Below, piece after piece: positions 23,334 through 34,380 of a stretch of DNA of 64,000 bases; within the stretch, counting starts at the first letter, position 1, and every line of letters begins with the position of its first letter. A program made the translations under genes and the position numbers. Where the stretch lies: positions 1,674,001 through 1,738,000 of the forward strand of contig JALMQS010000729.1 of assembly GCA_024734495.1 (NCBI GenBank). Reading direction: 5' to 3'. Below the pieces are notes generated by a model. The model made no database searches. It had not been told where the DNA came from and was given only the letters and a program-made list of their open reading frames with translations. Source of the DNA: Forficula auricularia (lineage: Eukaryota > Arthropoda > Insecta > Dermaptera > Forficulidae).

Positions 23334-23832
23334 AGTATTTAGTATTAAGTGGATATTGATGAGGCAGTCCAAAAAAAAGAAGAAGATAATTTACACTATC
23401 TTTTTATTCATAAAACCGACGTTTCGGAGGCTATTCCCTCCTTCTTCAGGGTTTTGAAAAGTCAGTGAAGGAAATCAATGCGGCATTCCCCTCTGTCTCC
23501 TCTTTCAGTGGCAGTAACAATAATATCTTGTATTTCATTCTCAGCAGAATTATAATGTAATAATGATTATTAATGATTATTACATTATAATTCTGCTGAG
23601 AATGAAATACAAGATATATTGTTACTGCCACTGAAAGAGAGACAGAGAATGCCGCATTTCCTTCACTGACTTTCAAAACCTGAAGAAGGAGAATAGCCTC
23701 CGAAACGTCGGTTTTATGAATAAAAAGATAGTGTAAATTATCTTCTTCTTTTTTGGACTGCCTCATCAATATCCACTTAATTCACTTATCAGTCCGTCTC
23801 CAAAAATTACTCCAATCTTAGTATTTAGTATT
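23334..23832. repeat. 436-bp near-perfect palindrome, possible 13-bp duplication
   Basis: Arms run from 23345 and to 23780 and meet at about 23564-23568. Both contain a hammerhead-like core: minus strand 23421-23449 and plus strand 23680-23706 (CTGAAGA, A, GGAG...CTCC, GAAACGTCG). AGTATTTAGTATT occurs at 23334-23346 and 23820-23832 and may be a target duplication. Non-coding. Confidence 0.8.
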
Positions 23833-24660
23833 TTGTAAATTGATCTATTCAAGTATGTTCATATTTTGTACGAGTATTTAGGATTTCAAATACATTTTAA
23901 AAAGTATTTTGTATATTGTAATTCAAATACGTGAAGTGGTGTATTTTGCGCATCTCTGGCAGTATTACCAGTAGGGCTGAAAGAGATTTTTCAAAATTAT
24001 ATAATGTTAATCAATCATAAGTCATCCAAGAATTTTTTATTTAATTATTTTCAACTGAATTATTGTCTATTGGATTATTACTGAATATGTCTGTGCGCTT
24101 AGATGATTTTATAAAATTATACCTTTATATATTATTCTATGGTATTTTATAAATGAATAATTTTATTTAGAATTTATTTTGTTTTTACATTCCCAGAGGC
24201 ATTCTTATACAAGTGAAATATATTTTTAATGTTAGCAGACAAAAATAAATATCCATGAAAGGATCAACTGGTTAATTAAATAAAATATTGAAGTTATATT
24301 TCAATTTCAAAACATTTTTTTTCTCTCTCGAGAATTATCATTTTATCATCTTTTTTTCATAAACTAATCAACGTTTACCAAATACATAATTTTTATAAAA
24401 GACTAACAACCTGTTTTTTATTTAGAAAATACTTATGTGGTTAAAAATAAAATAAAATAATTGGAGGAAAAATCAGAATTTTTTATCAGACTCGGTAGCC
24501 TGACTCTAAATTTTAATTTGATAATCTTTGTCAGCAAACAGTTTAATCTAGAAATGCGAAATGAGGTACAGTTTATTAATAAATGCATATGTGGAAAATT
24601 TTAGTTTAATAGTTGCAACTGTTGAATAACTTCTGGCAATTAGATTTTTATGTTTTTAAT
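23833..24660. other. AT-rich, no gene seen
   Basis: No gene or repeat recognised beyond homopolymer runs. Confidence 0.4.
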
Positions 24661-24663
24661 TTC

Positions 24664-25110
24664 TGCATTTCTAAGCAAGAAGTTATAAAGATACAAAGTC
24701 CCAATTCTACACACTTCTTCGTTTTGAAAAAATGATTATTTCGACACCTTCTCGTGGATAAAGACATATTCTTAGAGTTCGTGGCTGTGATGAAACTGTA
24801 CTAGATGAAGGTTTTAGGCTTAATAAAGGTGTTTTATTGAACCCAGTGATTCCATCTTTGGCTGATACCTCCTCCTTCATCTAATACAGTTTCATCACAG
24901 CCACGAACTCTAAGAATATGTCTTTATCCACGAGAAGGTGTCGGAATAATCATTTTTTCAAAACGAAGAAGTGTGTAGAATTGGGACTTTGTATCTTTAG
25001 AACTTCTTGCTTAGATTAATATCTTTATTAATAATAATAATCTTTATTAAAAGTGTTTTATTGAACCCATCTTTGGCTGATACCTCCTCCTTTATCTAGT
25101 AAAGACATAT
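24664..25110. repeat. Palindrome with 138-bp arms, plus partial copy
   Basis: Left arm about 24674-24811 (AAGCAAGAAGTTATAAAGAT ... CTAGATGAAG) pairs with right arm about 24876-25013. The loop carries TTTTATTGAACCCAGTG. Part of the loop and right arm (ATTGAACCCATCTTTGGC, ACCTCCTCCTTTATCTAG) is repeated at 25054-25100. Confidence 0.75.
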
Positions 25111-25189
25111 TCTATGATAAAAATAAATAAATATTTAAATAGAATAAAGTTTACTTTTAAAAATAATACAAACCAAAATTTTCACAAAT

Positions 25190-27180
25190 CTCTGTTTCTA
25201 AATCTGAATACATAACAAATAATGCGTCCTTAATGTCAAGGGACGTCTCAACCAACGTCTCGAAAAAACAAATCAAAATAAGAATAAATCAGAAAGAAGG
25301 TGATATTATTTTATCAATTTCATCTATCTGGAGGATCACAGTAAGAAAATACCACTTCAATTAATAATTTTGTAGTTTAAATGAAATTTTATGAAAAAAT
25401 TTAGTTTCATCTCTATGGGAGCGGTTCACCTAGAAATGAGAAAGTTTTTTTCTCATTACATATTCAATCAAATATATTGAAATTTCATATCTGTGTGTTA
25501 TATGTTATTTGATCATTTATATCAAATAGTTTTTATTAGAATATTTGCAATTTAAAGGGTAGTTTATTTGAAGTCTAATTTAAAAAAACGCTAATTGTAC
25601 TTTGAAATAATTTTTAAAATTATGAAATTAATAAATATTATAAAACAATCAATTATTAATAATTATATTCAATTTTGAACGAAAGTGTTTGATTATTTTT
25701 GGAGAAAATGGTAAAAACCCAGAAAACCGTAACAAATGACTCGCTGATGCCGGGTGAGTTGGGACCAAGTCTCTTGATGAAACAGACCATCAAAAAAATT
25801 ATAAATGAGAATGAAAATGATCTTATTTATCGATTTCATCTATCTGAAGGAACACAATATGTCTATTATATAAGAATATAACATTTTGATTAAGAATTTT
25901 GAAGTTTAAAAGAAATTGTATAAAAAGATTCAATTTCTTCTCTCAGGGAGCGAATCAACTAGAAATGCCTAAGGGTTTTATTTTTTTTTCTCATTAGATA
26001 TTTATCCAAATCTATTGAAGTGTCATATCTGTGGGTTATTTTCTTTTATCTTTTATATAAAATAATTATTATTTGGAAATTTTTATTTTAAAGGGAAGTT
26101 TACTTGAAGTTCAATTTGAAAAAACGCTAATAACTCCGTTGAAATTTTTTTTAAAATATGAAATTAATTAGATATTATAAAACAATTAATTTTTAATAAT
26201 TTAGTTTAATTTTGAACAAAATCGGTTCAGTACTTATTGAGAAAATGATCAAAACCATCTGAACCGTCAAAAAACGATGTTTTTTGAAAGCATGAGATGC
26301 CTTTGAGAAAAGTTTGAAAAGCCATATGAAACGAGACATTGACTTATGACATGGAGGTGAATTTTCAAGTGCTCCCTAAAACGGCCTTTCATAAACGGTT
26401 TCGGGGTTTTCTCAAAAAGTACTTGATCGATTTCTTTCAAAATTAAATTACATTTTTAAAAATTAATTTTTTTATAATATCTAATAAATTTCATATTTTT
26501 AAAATAATTATCAACGGAGTTATTAGCGTTTTTTTGAATTAGACTTCAAATAAACTACCCTTTAAAATGCAAATTTCCTAATAATAATTATTTCATATAA
26601 AATAAAAATAAAAATAACACATAAATATGAAATTTCAATAGATTTGAATAAATGGCTAATGAGAAAAAAAATAAAAATTTTTGCTATTTCTAGTCGATTC
26701 GCTCCTGGATAGAAGAAATTGAATCTTTTCATACAATTTCTTTTAAAATACAAAATTCCTAATCAAAATGCTATTTACTAGTTACTATGAACCTCAAGAT
26801 AGATTAAATCGATAAAATAAAATCGATTTATAATTCTTTCGGTCTGTTAATGTTATATATCGAGAGGATGTCTCGCTCCATAAGAGAGATATTTGTTATT
26901 GATGTTAGTCTATTCACTCTACAATATTGGAATATTTTTTAACGCGTAAACTATTGATTTTAGACATTTCAGTCAGATGAACTTTTCTGTTTTAAATTAA
27001 ATGTTTTTAATAAAGGTCATTATATAAATTTGTGTATGTCAAAGGGTTAGGCAATAATGGTGAAATTTATGTGAAAAGTTAGATAAACACTGCTCTATCG
27101 CTCTATATATTCAACCTATAAAAAAACTCTCAGGAAGTATCATTTTGATAATTTGATTTATTGAAAGAAAGTTCATTATC
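25190..27180. mobile_element. Long foldback element, copy 2, three-armed
   Basis: Two direct arm copies (about 25240-25700 and 25780-26230) are followed by a loop (26240-26400) and one long inverted arm (about 26410-27180) ending AAGAAAGTTCATTATCTC. Shared blocks: GATTCAATTTCTTC, GAAATTTCATATCTGTG, AATTTTGAACGAAA. The loop matches that at 5690-5840 in reverse orientation, as expected for insertion in the other direction. No transposase. Confidence 0.7.
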
Positions 27181-27344
27181 TCTAATTAAGAGCCTGAGTA
27201 TTTCAGTAGCTAGCGAGGAGCGTCAGTGCCAAGCTGTTAAATAATTAAAAGTGTTAAGACAAGTTTATTTAAAATGCATTTAAAAGCATTAATTTATATG
27301 ATAATGTAACGATTTTTTTATTTTTATTTTTTAATATATTCAAG

Positions 27345-27620
27345 GGGAACATGTTCAAGATCGTATTCTCAAGCCACTGGTTCTTAAGACCACTGAAGTT
27401 AAGCACCATGGGAGATGATTTGTTCTTAAGCGGAAACCCTCTTCTGACACCATGATTGGTATATTGACTACTTTTAGGCGTGTTGAGTGGATCCGCCCTC
27501 TGTTAGAATTAAGATTCAAAGGAATCCTATCTCTTCGCTAGTAAGGTAACCGCTATAATCTTTAAGAGTATAAATGACCTTACCACTTATGGTAGTAGTT
27601 CGTCAAATAAAATATATTCT
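27345..27620 (+). mobile_element. 5S rRNA-derived SINE (SINE3-like) or 5S pseudogene
   Basis: Bases 27346-27440 follow 5S rRNA: ACATGTTCAAGATCG, CACTGGTTCT, then GACCACTGAAGTTAAGCACC, GGGAGATGATTTGTTCTTAAG and a degraded GCGGAAACC. This covers the internal pol III control region. It then changes to an unrelated body (GGCGTGTTGAGTGGATCCGC, GCTAGTAAGGTAACC). That layout fits a 5S-headed SINE better than a true 5S gene. Confidence 0.65.
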
Positions 27621-27861
27621 CTTTTATAATCTTTATATATTCGTTTGTTTTTATCATTAATTTTTATTTGAACTTGTCAGCTAAAATTTGATTCAACTCG
27701 TTACAAGCCTTTAATTAATTGTTTTTATTGTATTCTAAAAGAGAGATGACATGGGCATACATAAATGTAGAGAATTTTTCTTTGATTTATATGCATTTAT
27801 CTATTTATTTTTATAAATAAATTAAAGTTGAGAGGGTAATTGTTTTAATGAAAATTTACAC

Positions 27862-28012
27862 ATCGAAATAAATCACATTTTTTATATCGACGTTTTGAGT
27901 TTAATTTTTCAACTCATCATCAAGTCATACGATTTAATTATCTTGATAATGAGTTGAAAAAATAAACTCGATACGTCGATATAAAAATATGATTAATTTC
28001 CATCTTGGATGT
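27862..28012. repeat. Palindrome with degraded hammerhead-like core
   Basis: ATCGACGTTTTGAGTTTAAT and its partner near 27951-28012 form about 63-bp imperfect arms. On the minus strand the left arm reads TTGATGATGAGTT...AACTCAAAACGTCG: the CTGATGA and GAAAC positions are each one base off. Confidence 0.55.
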
Positions 28013-29158
28013 CTGAACATATATCTTTGAAATAAATTCTAAAATATCTTTCTATATGTTCAATGTATTTCATGTATGTAATAAAATAAAAAATAATAAT
28101 AATCTAAGTAACCTGTGTTATAATGTAATATTATAATATTTTGAGAAATTCTTATAAATAGACCTCAAAAATTGAATTATTCATTCATGTTTTACCCAAA
28201 TATATGTGCTATATCTTTTATATGATCTCATATGAATTAAATGAAACCAGTAATCTATGTAAACGATTAATAAAAATATAATCTCGTAAAGTACAAAGTT
28301 TATAGTATTTTAGGTTTTACTTTAAGTGTTATTGTTCTAGATAGACATGAGATTTCGTTCCGGAGTCAATCACTCCAGAACACGTGGTACAGATACAATT
28401 AACCCTATTGTAGTTAACGGTTTAATAGCCGATTAAAGTTTCAAGACTTATAACAGACAGTTTTTATTAGTAATATGTGTATCGTTTGAAAAATAATCTC
28501 CAATCTATTTCCTACTGTTTGTGGCAAAATGACTCACTCTCCTTGGCGTTATCATATCCCATAAAAGCCACCAGATTGGCTAAAGATGCCTCAGGGGTGG
28601 CTAATAAAACTCACACAGGCTCTTTTTTACTTTCAATTACATCGAGTAATCAGTGTTTCTCAAAATTTTAATATTTATGTAATCTTTCTAAAAATCTCGA
28701 AACAAAACGAATAACTTTCCAATAATATTAGTAATAATAATTTTCAAGAGTTAGCATGATGTTGGTATACGTAAATTTTTCAAATATTAGGCTGAGTTAC
28801 CACAGAAAACTATGGAGTAGAAGATTTTTCATTTACAGCCCGTACCCCCGGTATTAATTCCAGTGATTCCAATTCTTCTGACATTTGAGTCTTTCAAACA
28901 TAATTTTAATTTAATAAAATTTTGATTTTTACCTTAATTGTTTTTTTTTCATGTTATTATTATTTTTTATATATATAGATTTTTTATTTTGTATAATAAT
29001 ATTGATGCAAGAAGAAAATGTATCAAAAAGATATCAGCGCTGTAGTCAAGGGTGGACTTTTACATTAGAAGAAAGAGAATAAATTTCAGGGAATGGGTTG
29101 GTGTTTAAGGTAGGTACTTGTGAATGTAGGTCTTAGTAAAGTAGTAAAGTAAAGGTTA
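28013..29158. other. AT-rich, no gene seen
   Basis: No coding sequence supported. A short open frame at 28477-28671 has no recognisable motif. TATGGAGTAGAAG near 28811 matches the end of the MITE at 38134. Confidence 0.35.
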
Positions 29159-29160
29159 TA

Positions 29161-29739
29161 CAATCGACTCTCGATAATTCAAACCTCTATAATTCGAATT
29201 TTTCAATAATTCGAAATCTTCAGCTGTTAACTTCGGTAAATTGAAAAAATTCTGTGATACGCTCGATAACTCGAAATTCTTTTCGTAACAAGAGGGGAGA
29301 AAAGGTTCTATAATTCGAACTAGGCTATTCCCCCTCTTTATAATTCGAATTTTTCTTAGCAATGTTTACTCCGAGGGGTGAAATTAGGTGTACACGTTTT
29401 TGGAATTATGTGGAATTATTTTGGAATTCATTAGATAATGCCCGTTCAACTATTGTCCTCTACTTGGAAATGAAAATGGAAGTAGAAGAAGGTGTACACG
29501 ATATTAGGTCGCTGTTCACCCCTCGGTTTACTCCTATATAATAGGTATTTTTTTGTTCTTTTTTGTCGTTTTCATTATTTTTTACTTTTTACTAGAGGCT
29601 ATATATAAAATTGATGCAAGCTCATACATATTTTCAAAAATATAATAAAAACTCTTAATAATTCGAATTTTTTTCTTTCCTCTTGATAATTCGAATTTTT
29701 TTATAGTCCCTTGAATTTAGAATTATCGAAAGTCGACTG
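29161..29739. mobile_element. pogo-like (Tc1/mariner group) MITE
   Basis: Ends CAATCGACTCTCGATAATTC and (reverse complement of the right end) CAGTCGACTTTCGATAATTC, bordered by TA (29159-29160 and 29740-29741). Repeated ATAATTCGAA boxes lie near both ends. These ends resemble pogo/Tigger elements. A smaller MITE (29372-29525) is inserted inside. No transposase remains. Confidence 0.75.
29372..29525. mobile_element. MITE with CGAGGGGTGA ends and 8-bp duplication
   Basis: 154 bp, from CGAGGGGTGA to TCACCCCTCG, with GTGTACACG repeated near both ends. It is flanked by a perfect 8-bp duplication GTTTACTC (29364-29371 and 29526-29533). A second member is at 46936-47161 with a different duplication. 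The 8-bp size fits hAT-like or related transposases. Confidence 0.88.
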
Positions 29740-29749
29740 TATGTTGGAA

Positions 29750-30130
29750 AAGACGCGGGAGGAGAGTCTAGAAGTCAAAGAGAAAAACAAGTTGGTAAAT
29801 CTGTTTGTTCAGTTAGTAGGTAACTAATTTAATTGCGAAGGGGTGCTGAATATTCGAGAAAGGGGTGAATATGTGCCTTGAAAAGCATCTAGTCTGGAAA
29901 AAGTTAAGCTTCCACGCAGGATCTTTTACTATAGAAGTGATGTGGTCAATCCAAGAAAGGTCAGACCCCAGAGTGATACCAAACATAGATATTTGGCGCG
30001 AAATTCCAATGACTTCGAATTAAAAGAAATATCAGAAAGGTCCCTCTCTACGCGCCTATTTATTAGATGACAAAGTGTCTTGTCCACTTTGAAGTTCACT
30101 AAGTTAAAGTAGATCCTCAATTTATAAATC
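29750..30130 (-). pseudogene. LINE reverse transcriptase fragment
   Basis: Minus strand: LVNFKVDKT (primer-grip region), ISFNSKSLEF, then after a +1 shift MFGITLGSDLSWIDHITS and AWKLNFFQTRC. The FGITLGSDLSWxDHI wording is typical of the non-LTR RT thumb boundary. Downstream text on the plus strand (GTTCAGTTAGTAGGTAAC, near 29806) matches the fragment at 56345-57120, so both belong to one LINE family. Frameshifts and a missing catalytic core mark it as dead. Confidence 0.75.
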
Positions 30131-30510
30131 GATTTGAAAGGAAAGGAGGAAGAATTCCAATAAATTACACCTTATTTGATATGTGTTAATTTTTTCTTTC
30201 CTCACTACCCCTGGGCTGCCTTCCATTACATTCAATTAAAATTTCTACCAGTCCGTCACTCTCCAGAGAAAATTTCGTTGCAAAAATTTTTTTTTATAAG
30301 CTTTTTAAAATTTAAAATATAAAATACTATGTAGGTTTCACATAAATAAAATATCAGATGCTTGTTTAGGACGAGTCTATATATATTTCGGGATATAAGC
30401 CATTAAATCTAAATTAATCGATAAAGCAATGTTTGCGCGATTGTTTTGAGCGTTTCTGTCTACTGTAGGACAATGGATTGGAAGGTAAATTCAAAATGTC
30501 ATTAATATAC
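30131..30510. other. AT-rich with short repeats
   Basis: Contains the CAGTCCGTCACTCTCC repeat shared with 1925 and a TAGGTTTCACAT string shared with 52721. No gene. Confidence 0.4.
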
Positions 30511-30514
30511 ATAG

Positions 30515-30715
30515 ATAATAATAGGTTGGAGTTGGTGGTGTTTCACAGTGAGGAAAAATCAAATAATTTGAGCCCATGATCAGGATACATTGACTGAGTC
30601 AATGAACTCCTGATGATTTCGAAATATATTGAGAATTTTAAAAACTAAATGTTTTAATTTAAATTATTTTATTTTTCCTCACTGTGAAACACCACCAGCT
30701 GCAACCTATTATTAT
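30515..30715. repeat. Palindrome with hammerhead-like relic
   Basis: GGTGGTGTTTCACAGTGAGG (30534-30553) returns as CCTCACTGTGAAACACCACC at about 30679-30698. The loop contains CTGATGATTTCGAAAT at 30610-30625, the core strings with the stem between them lost. Confidence 0.65.
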
Positions 30716-30901
30716 TAAAAAAAAATCACTATAAACCCAAACCGTGTTCTCTAAGTTTTACTAATTGATATATAGTAGATTAGAAAAAGCGTGTCAGTTT
30801 GCCCTCAATGATTGGTATCATTCTAAATTCATATTATGCTATGCCTTAAACAGCCAACATTTTTTATTTAATCGTTTGCGAAATATTAGAATACTCTTAA
30901 T

Positions 30902-32240
30902 CAGATGTTCCCAAACTGTGCGCCTCGGAGAGCCGCCTCTTCACATGTGCGCCGAGAAGCTTAATAATTAATTGAAGCAAGACATTTGGCCTAACTAGTC
31001 AAAAAACAAAGTGAGAAGTTAAAAATTTATTTATTATCATTTTTATCTCTTACTTATGATTATACATACATAAACAGAAAAAATTTAACATTGATACCCT
31101 CGAAAAAATCTTAAATATATACAAAGGCTCCCCCCCCCCCCCCCCCCCCGACAGGGGTGTCGTCTGAATAAGTGATTTTCATAGAAAAATAAACTATTAA
31201 TTCCCAAGATATTTTTATCAATTCTATAGTAATACAAGAGTATTTAGAGAGACCAAATACGGTATTTGTTTTTATATAAAGCGAAAAAATTTAACTTTGA
31301 CACCTTAGTAAAAATCTAAAATGTATACAAAGGGTCCCCCCTGTGTTGAATTTTGGATTTTCATAGAAAAATAAACTCTTAACTCCTAAGGTATTTTTAT
31401 CGATTTTAATACAAGACTATTTAGAGAGACCAAATACGGTATTTGTTTTTATATAAAGCAAAAATATTTAACTTTGACACCTTCGTAAAAATCTAAAATG
31501 TATACAAAGGGTCCCCCCTATGTTGAATTTTGGATTTTCATAGAAAAAATAAACTCTTAATTCCCAAGGTATTTTGATCGATTTTAATACAAGACTATTT
31601 AGAGAGACCAAATACGGTATTTGTTTTTATATAAAGCAAAAATATTTAACTTTGACACCTTCGTAAAAATCTAAAATGTATACAAAGGGTCCCCCTGTGG
31701 TGAATTTTGGATTTTCATAGAAAAATAAACTCTTAATTCCTAAGGTATTTTTATCGAGTCTAATATAAGAGTGTAAGAGAGACCAAATACGGAATTTGTT
31801 TTTATATAAAGCGAAAATATTTAACTTCGACACCTTCGTAAAAATCTAAAATGTATACAAAGGGTCCCCCTGTGGTGAATTTTGGATTTTCATAGAAAAA
31901 TAAACTCTTAATTCCTAAGGTATTTTTATCGATTCTAATATAAGAGTGTTTAGAGAGACCAAATACGGTATTTGTTTTTATATAAAGCGAAAAAATTTAA
32001 CTTTGACACCTTAGTAAAAATCTAAAATGTATACAAAGGGTCCACCCTGTGGTGAATTTTGGATTTTCATAGAAAAATAAACTCTTAATTCCTAGGTATT
32101 TTTATCGATTCTAATACAAGAGTATTTAGAGAGCCGAAATACGGTATTTGTTTTGATATATGTACATTTAGGGTAGAGCGCCATGGAAAAATTTTTATTG
32201 TAAAAAGGCGCCGCGATTGGGAAAAGTTTGGGAACCCCTG
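30902..32240. mobile_element. hAT-like element enclosing a satellite array
   Basis: The left end is CAGATGTTCCCAAACTGTGC; the right end, as reverse complement, is CAGGGGTTCCCAAACTTTTC. Both match the common hAT end CAGNGGTTCCCAAACT. The neighbouring octamers (CTCTTAAT and CTCTACGA) agree only in the first four bases, so the target duplication is decayed or absent. There is no transposase; nearly the whole interior is the 176-bp array. Confidence 0.65.
31070..32155. repeat. 176-bp satellite, about 6 copies
   Basis: ACGGTATTTGTTTTTATATA (or near variants) recurs at about 31258, 31437, 31615, 31791, 31966 and 32141, spacing 175-179 bp. Units share AACTTTGACACCTT, AAAATGTATACAAAGGGTCC and TCATAGAAAAATAAACTC. 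The first unit is divergent and carries a C-run of about 22 (31128-31149). Open frames here are artefacts. Confidence 0.92.
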
Positions 32241-32708
32241 CTCTACGAAATAGCAATCGATTTATTCATCCTCTGTATTTATAAATTGAGCAGTGAGAGA
32301 TTTCGAGCCCAACTTGTTTTACTATCAATCATAAACTCTACATTAATTTTAATGCTATTTTAAATTGTAGTTGTTAGTAATTGGAAAAACATACTGTCGA
32401 CCGGTTGAATCAATTAATACTCTATATATGAGTTGCTATTATATTACATTAATTGAATTTATAAATTACAAATGTTTAAGTGGCGTTAGGAAAATGGGAT
32501 TTGAACTGGGGATTAACTTCCTGCCTGGCATGGTCCAACAGCGAAAGGACCTCATCAACTCAATGGAATTATTAGATATTAATATGAATCAATCACTTTA
32601 ATTTATGTTTAGATGATTGAGAGGTCAATCGATAGTGATTCTTTAACAAAAATGTAATATGATTATTATACAAACAGTTAGGAATAGACTTAGGTACTTA
32701 CTAATTAA
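32241..32708. other. AT-rich, no gene seen
   Basis: A short open frame at 32371-32601 has no recognisable motif. Nothing else supported. Confidence 0.35.
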
Positions 32709-33502
32709 TAGAGTAAAATTAAGACTTTTTAAATTACATTTTAAAAATTATAGGATTTTTTTAGTCACATAAAATAAATAAATACAATTTCTTTCAACAT
32801 ACTATAATACTAATTATTTGTTTTAAACACCTGATAACGATAAAAATGTATAAAAATCAATTCAAAATAACTAAAAAAAGAGAAGTCAATAGCAAAAAGT
32901 GGTTTTAATAATAGTTAATAGCGAATAGATTTTTTTCGAAATTATCAAAAATCGAAAAAAAAATTAGTAATTATCTAGTACCATTATCAACCCGATCTTA
33001 AAATTTGTAGAATGAATAGAAGTTTAAAATAAAAAATTATTAAAAAACTCGAAGAGTACCTTCATACACCTTCATACAGTTTCAAAAAACAAGGTTAAAA
33101 TTTTCAAACTCAAAAATCGCATATAAAAACATTTTAAATAATTTTTTTGTATTTTTTTCAAAAAAGTAGATATGTAAATAAAACAAAAATTACAACAATT
33201 TTTTTTTAAATTTGGACCTTTTTTGAAAAAGTTATATTAGCGAAAAACCGAAATTCGATATCTTTTAATGGTGATCAAAAAAATTTCAAAATTTACCAGG
33301 AAGAGTTTTTAGATGGGTATTATAAAATGTCAAAAAAATGAAGGAAATCAAAAATTAAAATTTTTCAAAATGTTCGATTTGGCGTGGAATGCCTCATTAT
33401 ATTTTAGGCTACAAAATGCCCAATATAGAGTAAAATTAAGACTTTTTAAATTACATTTTAAAAATTATAGGATTTTTTAGTCACATAAAATAAATAAATA
33501 CA
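32709..33502. repeat. Pair of ~78-bp direct repeats
   Basis: ATAGAGTAAAATTAAGAC ... AATAAATAAATACA at 32709-32788 is repeated almost exactly at 33425-33502, 716 bp downstream. The spacer is AT-rich and non-coding. They could be ends of a small element or a local duplication. Confidence 0.7.
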
Positions 33503-33700
33503 GTAATTTTAATAAATTATTATGATTTATTTGATTTATTTAACAGTTTCGATCAGCCCTGGTTGACCACTTTCACTAGTGCTTAAAACGTTTCAATTTT
33601 CAGGACTACTGAAGAAGGTTAACCAGGGGTGACTCAAACTGTCTGGTAGATCAATGAAATAAATAATAATAATTTATTAAAATTACTGTATTTATTTATT
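33489..33700. repeat. Palindrome with degraded hammerhead-like core
   Basis: AATACAGTAATTTTAATAAA at the left pairs with TTTATTAAAATTACTGTATT at the right. Inner strings CTGAAGAAGG (33609) and, on the other strand, CTGATCGAAACTG (from 33548) resemble broken copies of the core. Its left arm overlaps the second direct repeat. Confidence 0.65.
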
Positions 33701-33748
33701 CAATGTGACTTTAATTTATAAAATTTAAATTCATCATAAAACATTGAG

Positions 33749-33871
33749 AAAGAATTTAATTAAGGTCAAAAATCTAAGATTTTAGTAGAATATTTTTACA
33801 TTGCATATCAGAGGGCTTCGTCCCCTCATTCTACTAAAATCTTAGATTTTTTACCTTAATTAAATTCTTTC
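33749..33871. repeat. Family G foldback, tRNA-like loop mostly lost
   Basis: About 41-bp arms (GAATTTAATTAAGGT ... ATCTAAGATTTTAGTAGAA) pair with 33829-33871. The inner string ATCTAAGATTTTAGTAGAA matches the 1466 element. The loop retains only ATCAGAGGGCTTCGTCCCCTC, the end of the tRNA-like segment. Confidence 0.7.
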
Positions 33872-33991
33872 TTGATATATTTGGTTTTCACCGTGAGTTG
33901 TATTTTTGAAAAAAATCCATCTAATTTTCAAAAAAAGATACCCAAACCTTCGGGTTAATTATTTTAATAAAACATTGAATTTTTGAATTAC

Positions 33992-34149
33992 CTTTGGATG
34001 ATCTCTGACCGGAACTACCACGCGCACTGTGACCTTAATGGCTTTGTCTCTTGTGATGTCCACCATTCGACGCTGTTCACCTTCGCGAGGTTTTCCGCTA
34101 CTTGCACTACTACCACTTCCGGCACTATTAGGGACACCGATGGACCCAT
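33992..34149 (-). CDS. Internal exon of a STAR-family KH-domain protein
   Basis: A 158-base exon with acceptor TTTCTTTGGTTTCAG ending at 34150 and donor GTAATTC starting at 33991. Incoming phase leaves two bases of a split codon; the exon ends in phase 0 at AAG. The peptide runs GSIGVPNSAGSGSSASSGKP, then REGEQRRMVDITRDKAIK, then VTVRVVVPVRDHPK. The last part is the start of the KH domain in KHDRBS/Sam68 and insect quaking-related proteins (known pattern K-V-x-V-P-V-x-x-H-P-K-F-N-F-V-G-K). Members bind RNA and regulate splicing. The next exon should lie at lower coordinates; I did not find its FNFVGK codons here. GC content and codon use differ clearly from the surroundings. Which paralogue it is cannot be decided from 52 codons. 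Confidence 0.8.
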
Positions 34150-34380
34150 CTGAAACCAAAGAAAACATTTGTCAAATCAAAAGTTGTATAATAATATTTT
34201 TATAAATAATAATTAATAGAATCTAGGTATCAGGTTTCTGATCAAAATATACATTACTATTTCCTATCAAGACATATTTACCTAGTCATCTTATAGATTA
34301 TGGACTAGAAATCATTACAGTACCTATACTAAAATATATATTACTACAAAGTTGATACAATTTTGATGGCTGTATATGTA
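34150..34380 (-). other. Intron sequence upstream of the KH exon
   Basis: Starts with the polypyrimidine tract and acceptor of the exon on the minus strand. Otherwise AT-rich without features. Confidence 0.55.

Noticed and set aside
5690..26400. Loop inversion in the long foldback family
   Set aside because: The loops at 5690-5840 and 26240-26400 are reverse complements, but because the arms are symmetrical this only reflects the direction of insertion, unlike the GACTTC element.
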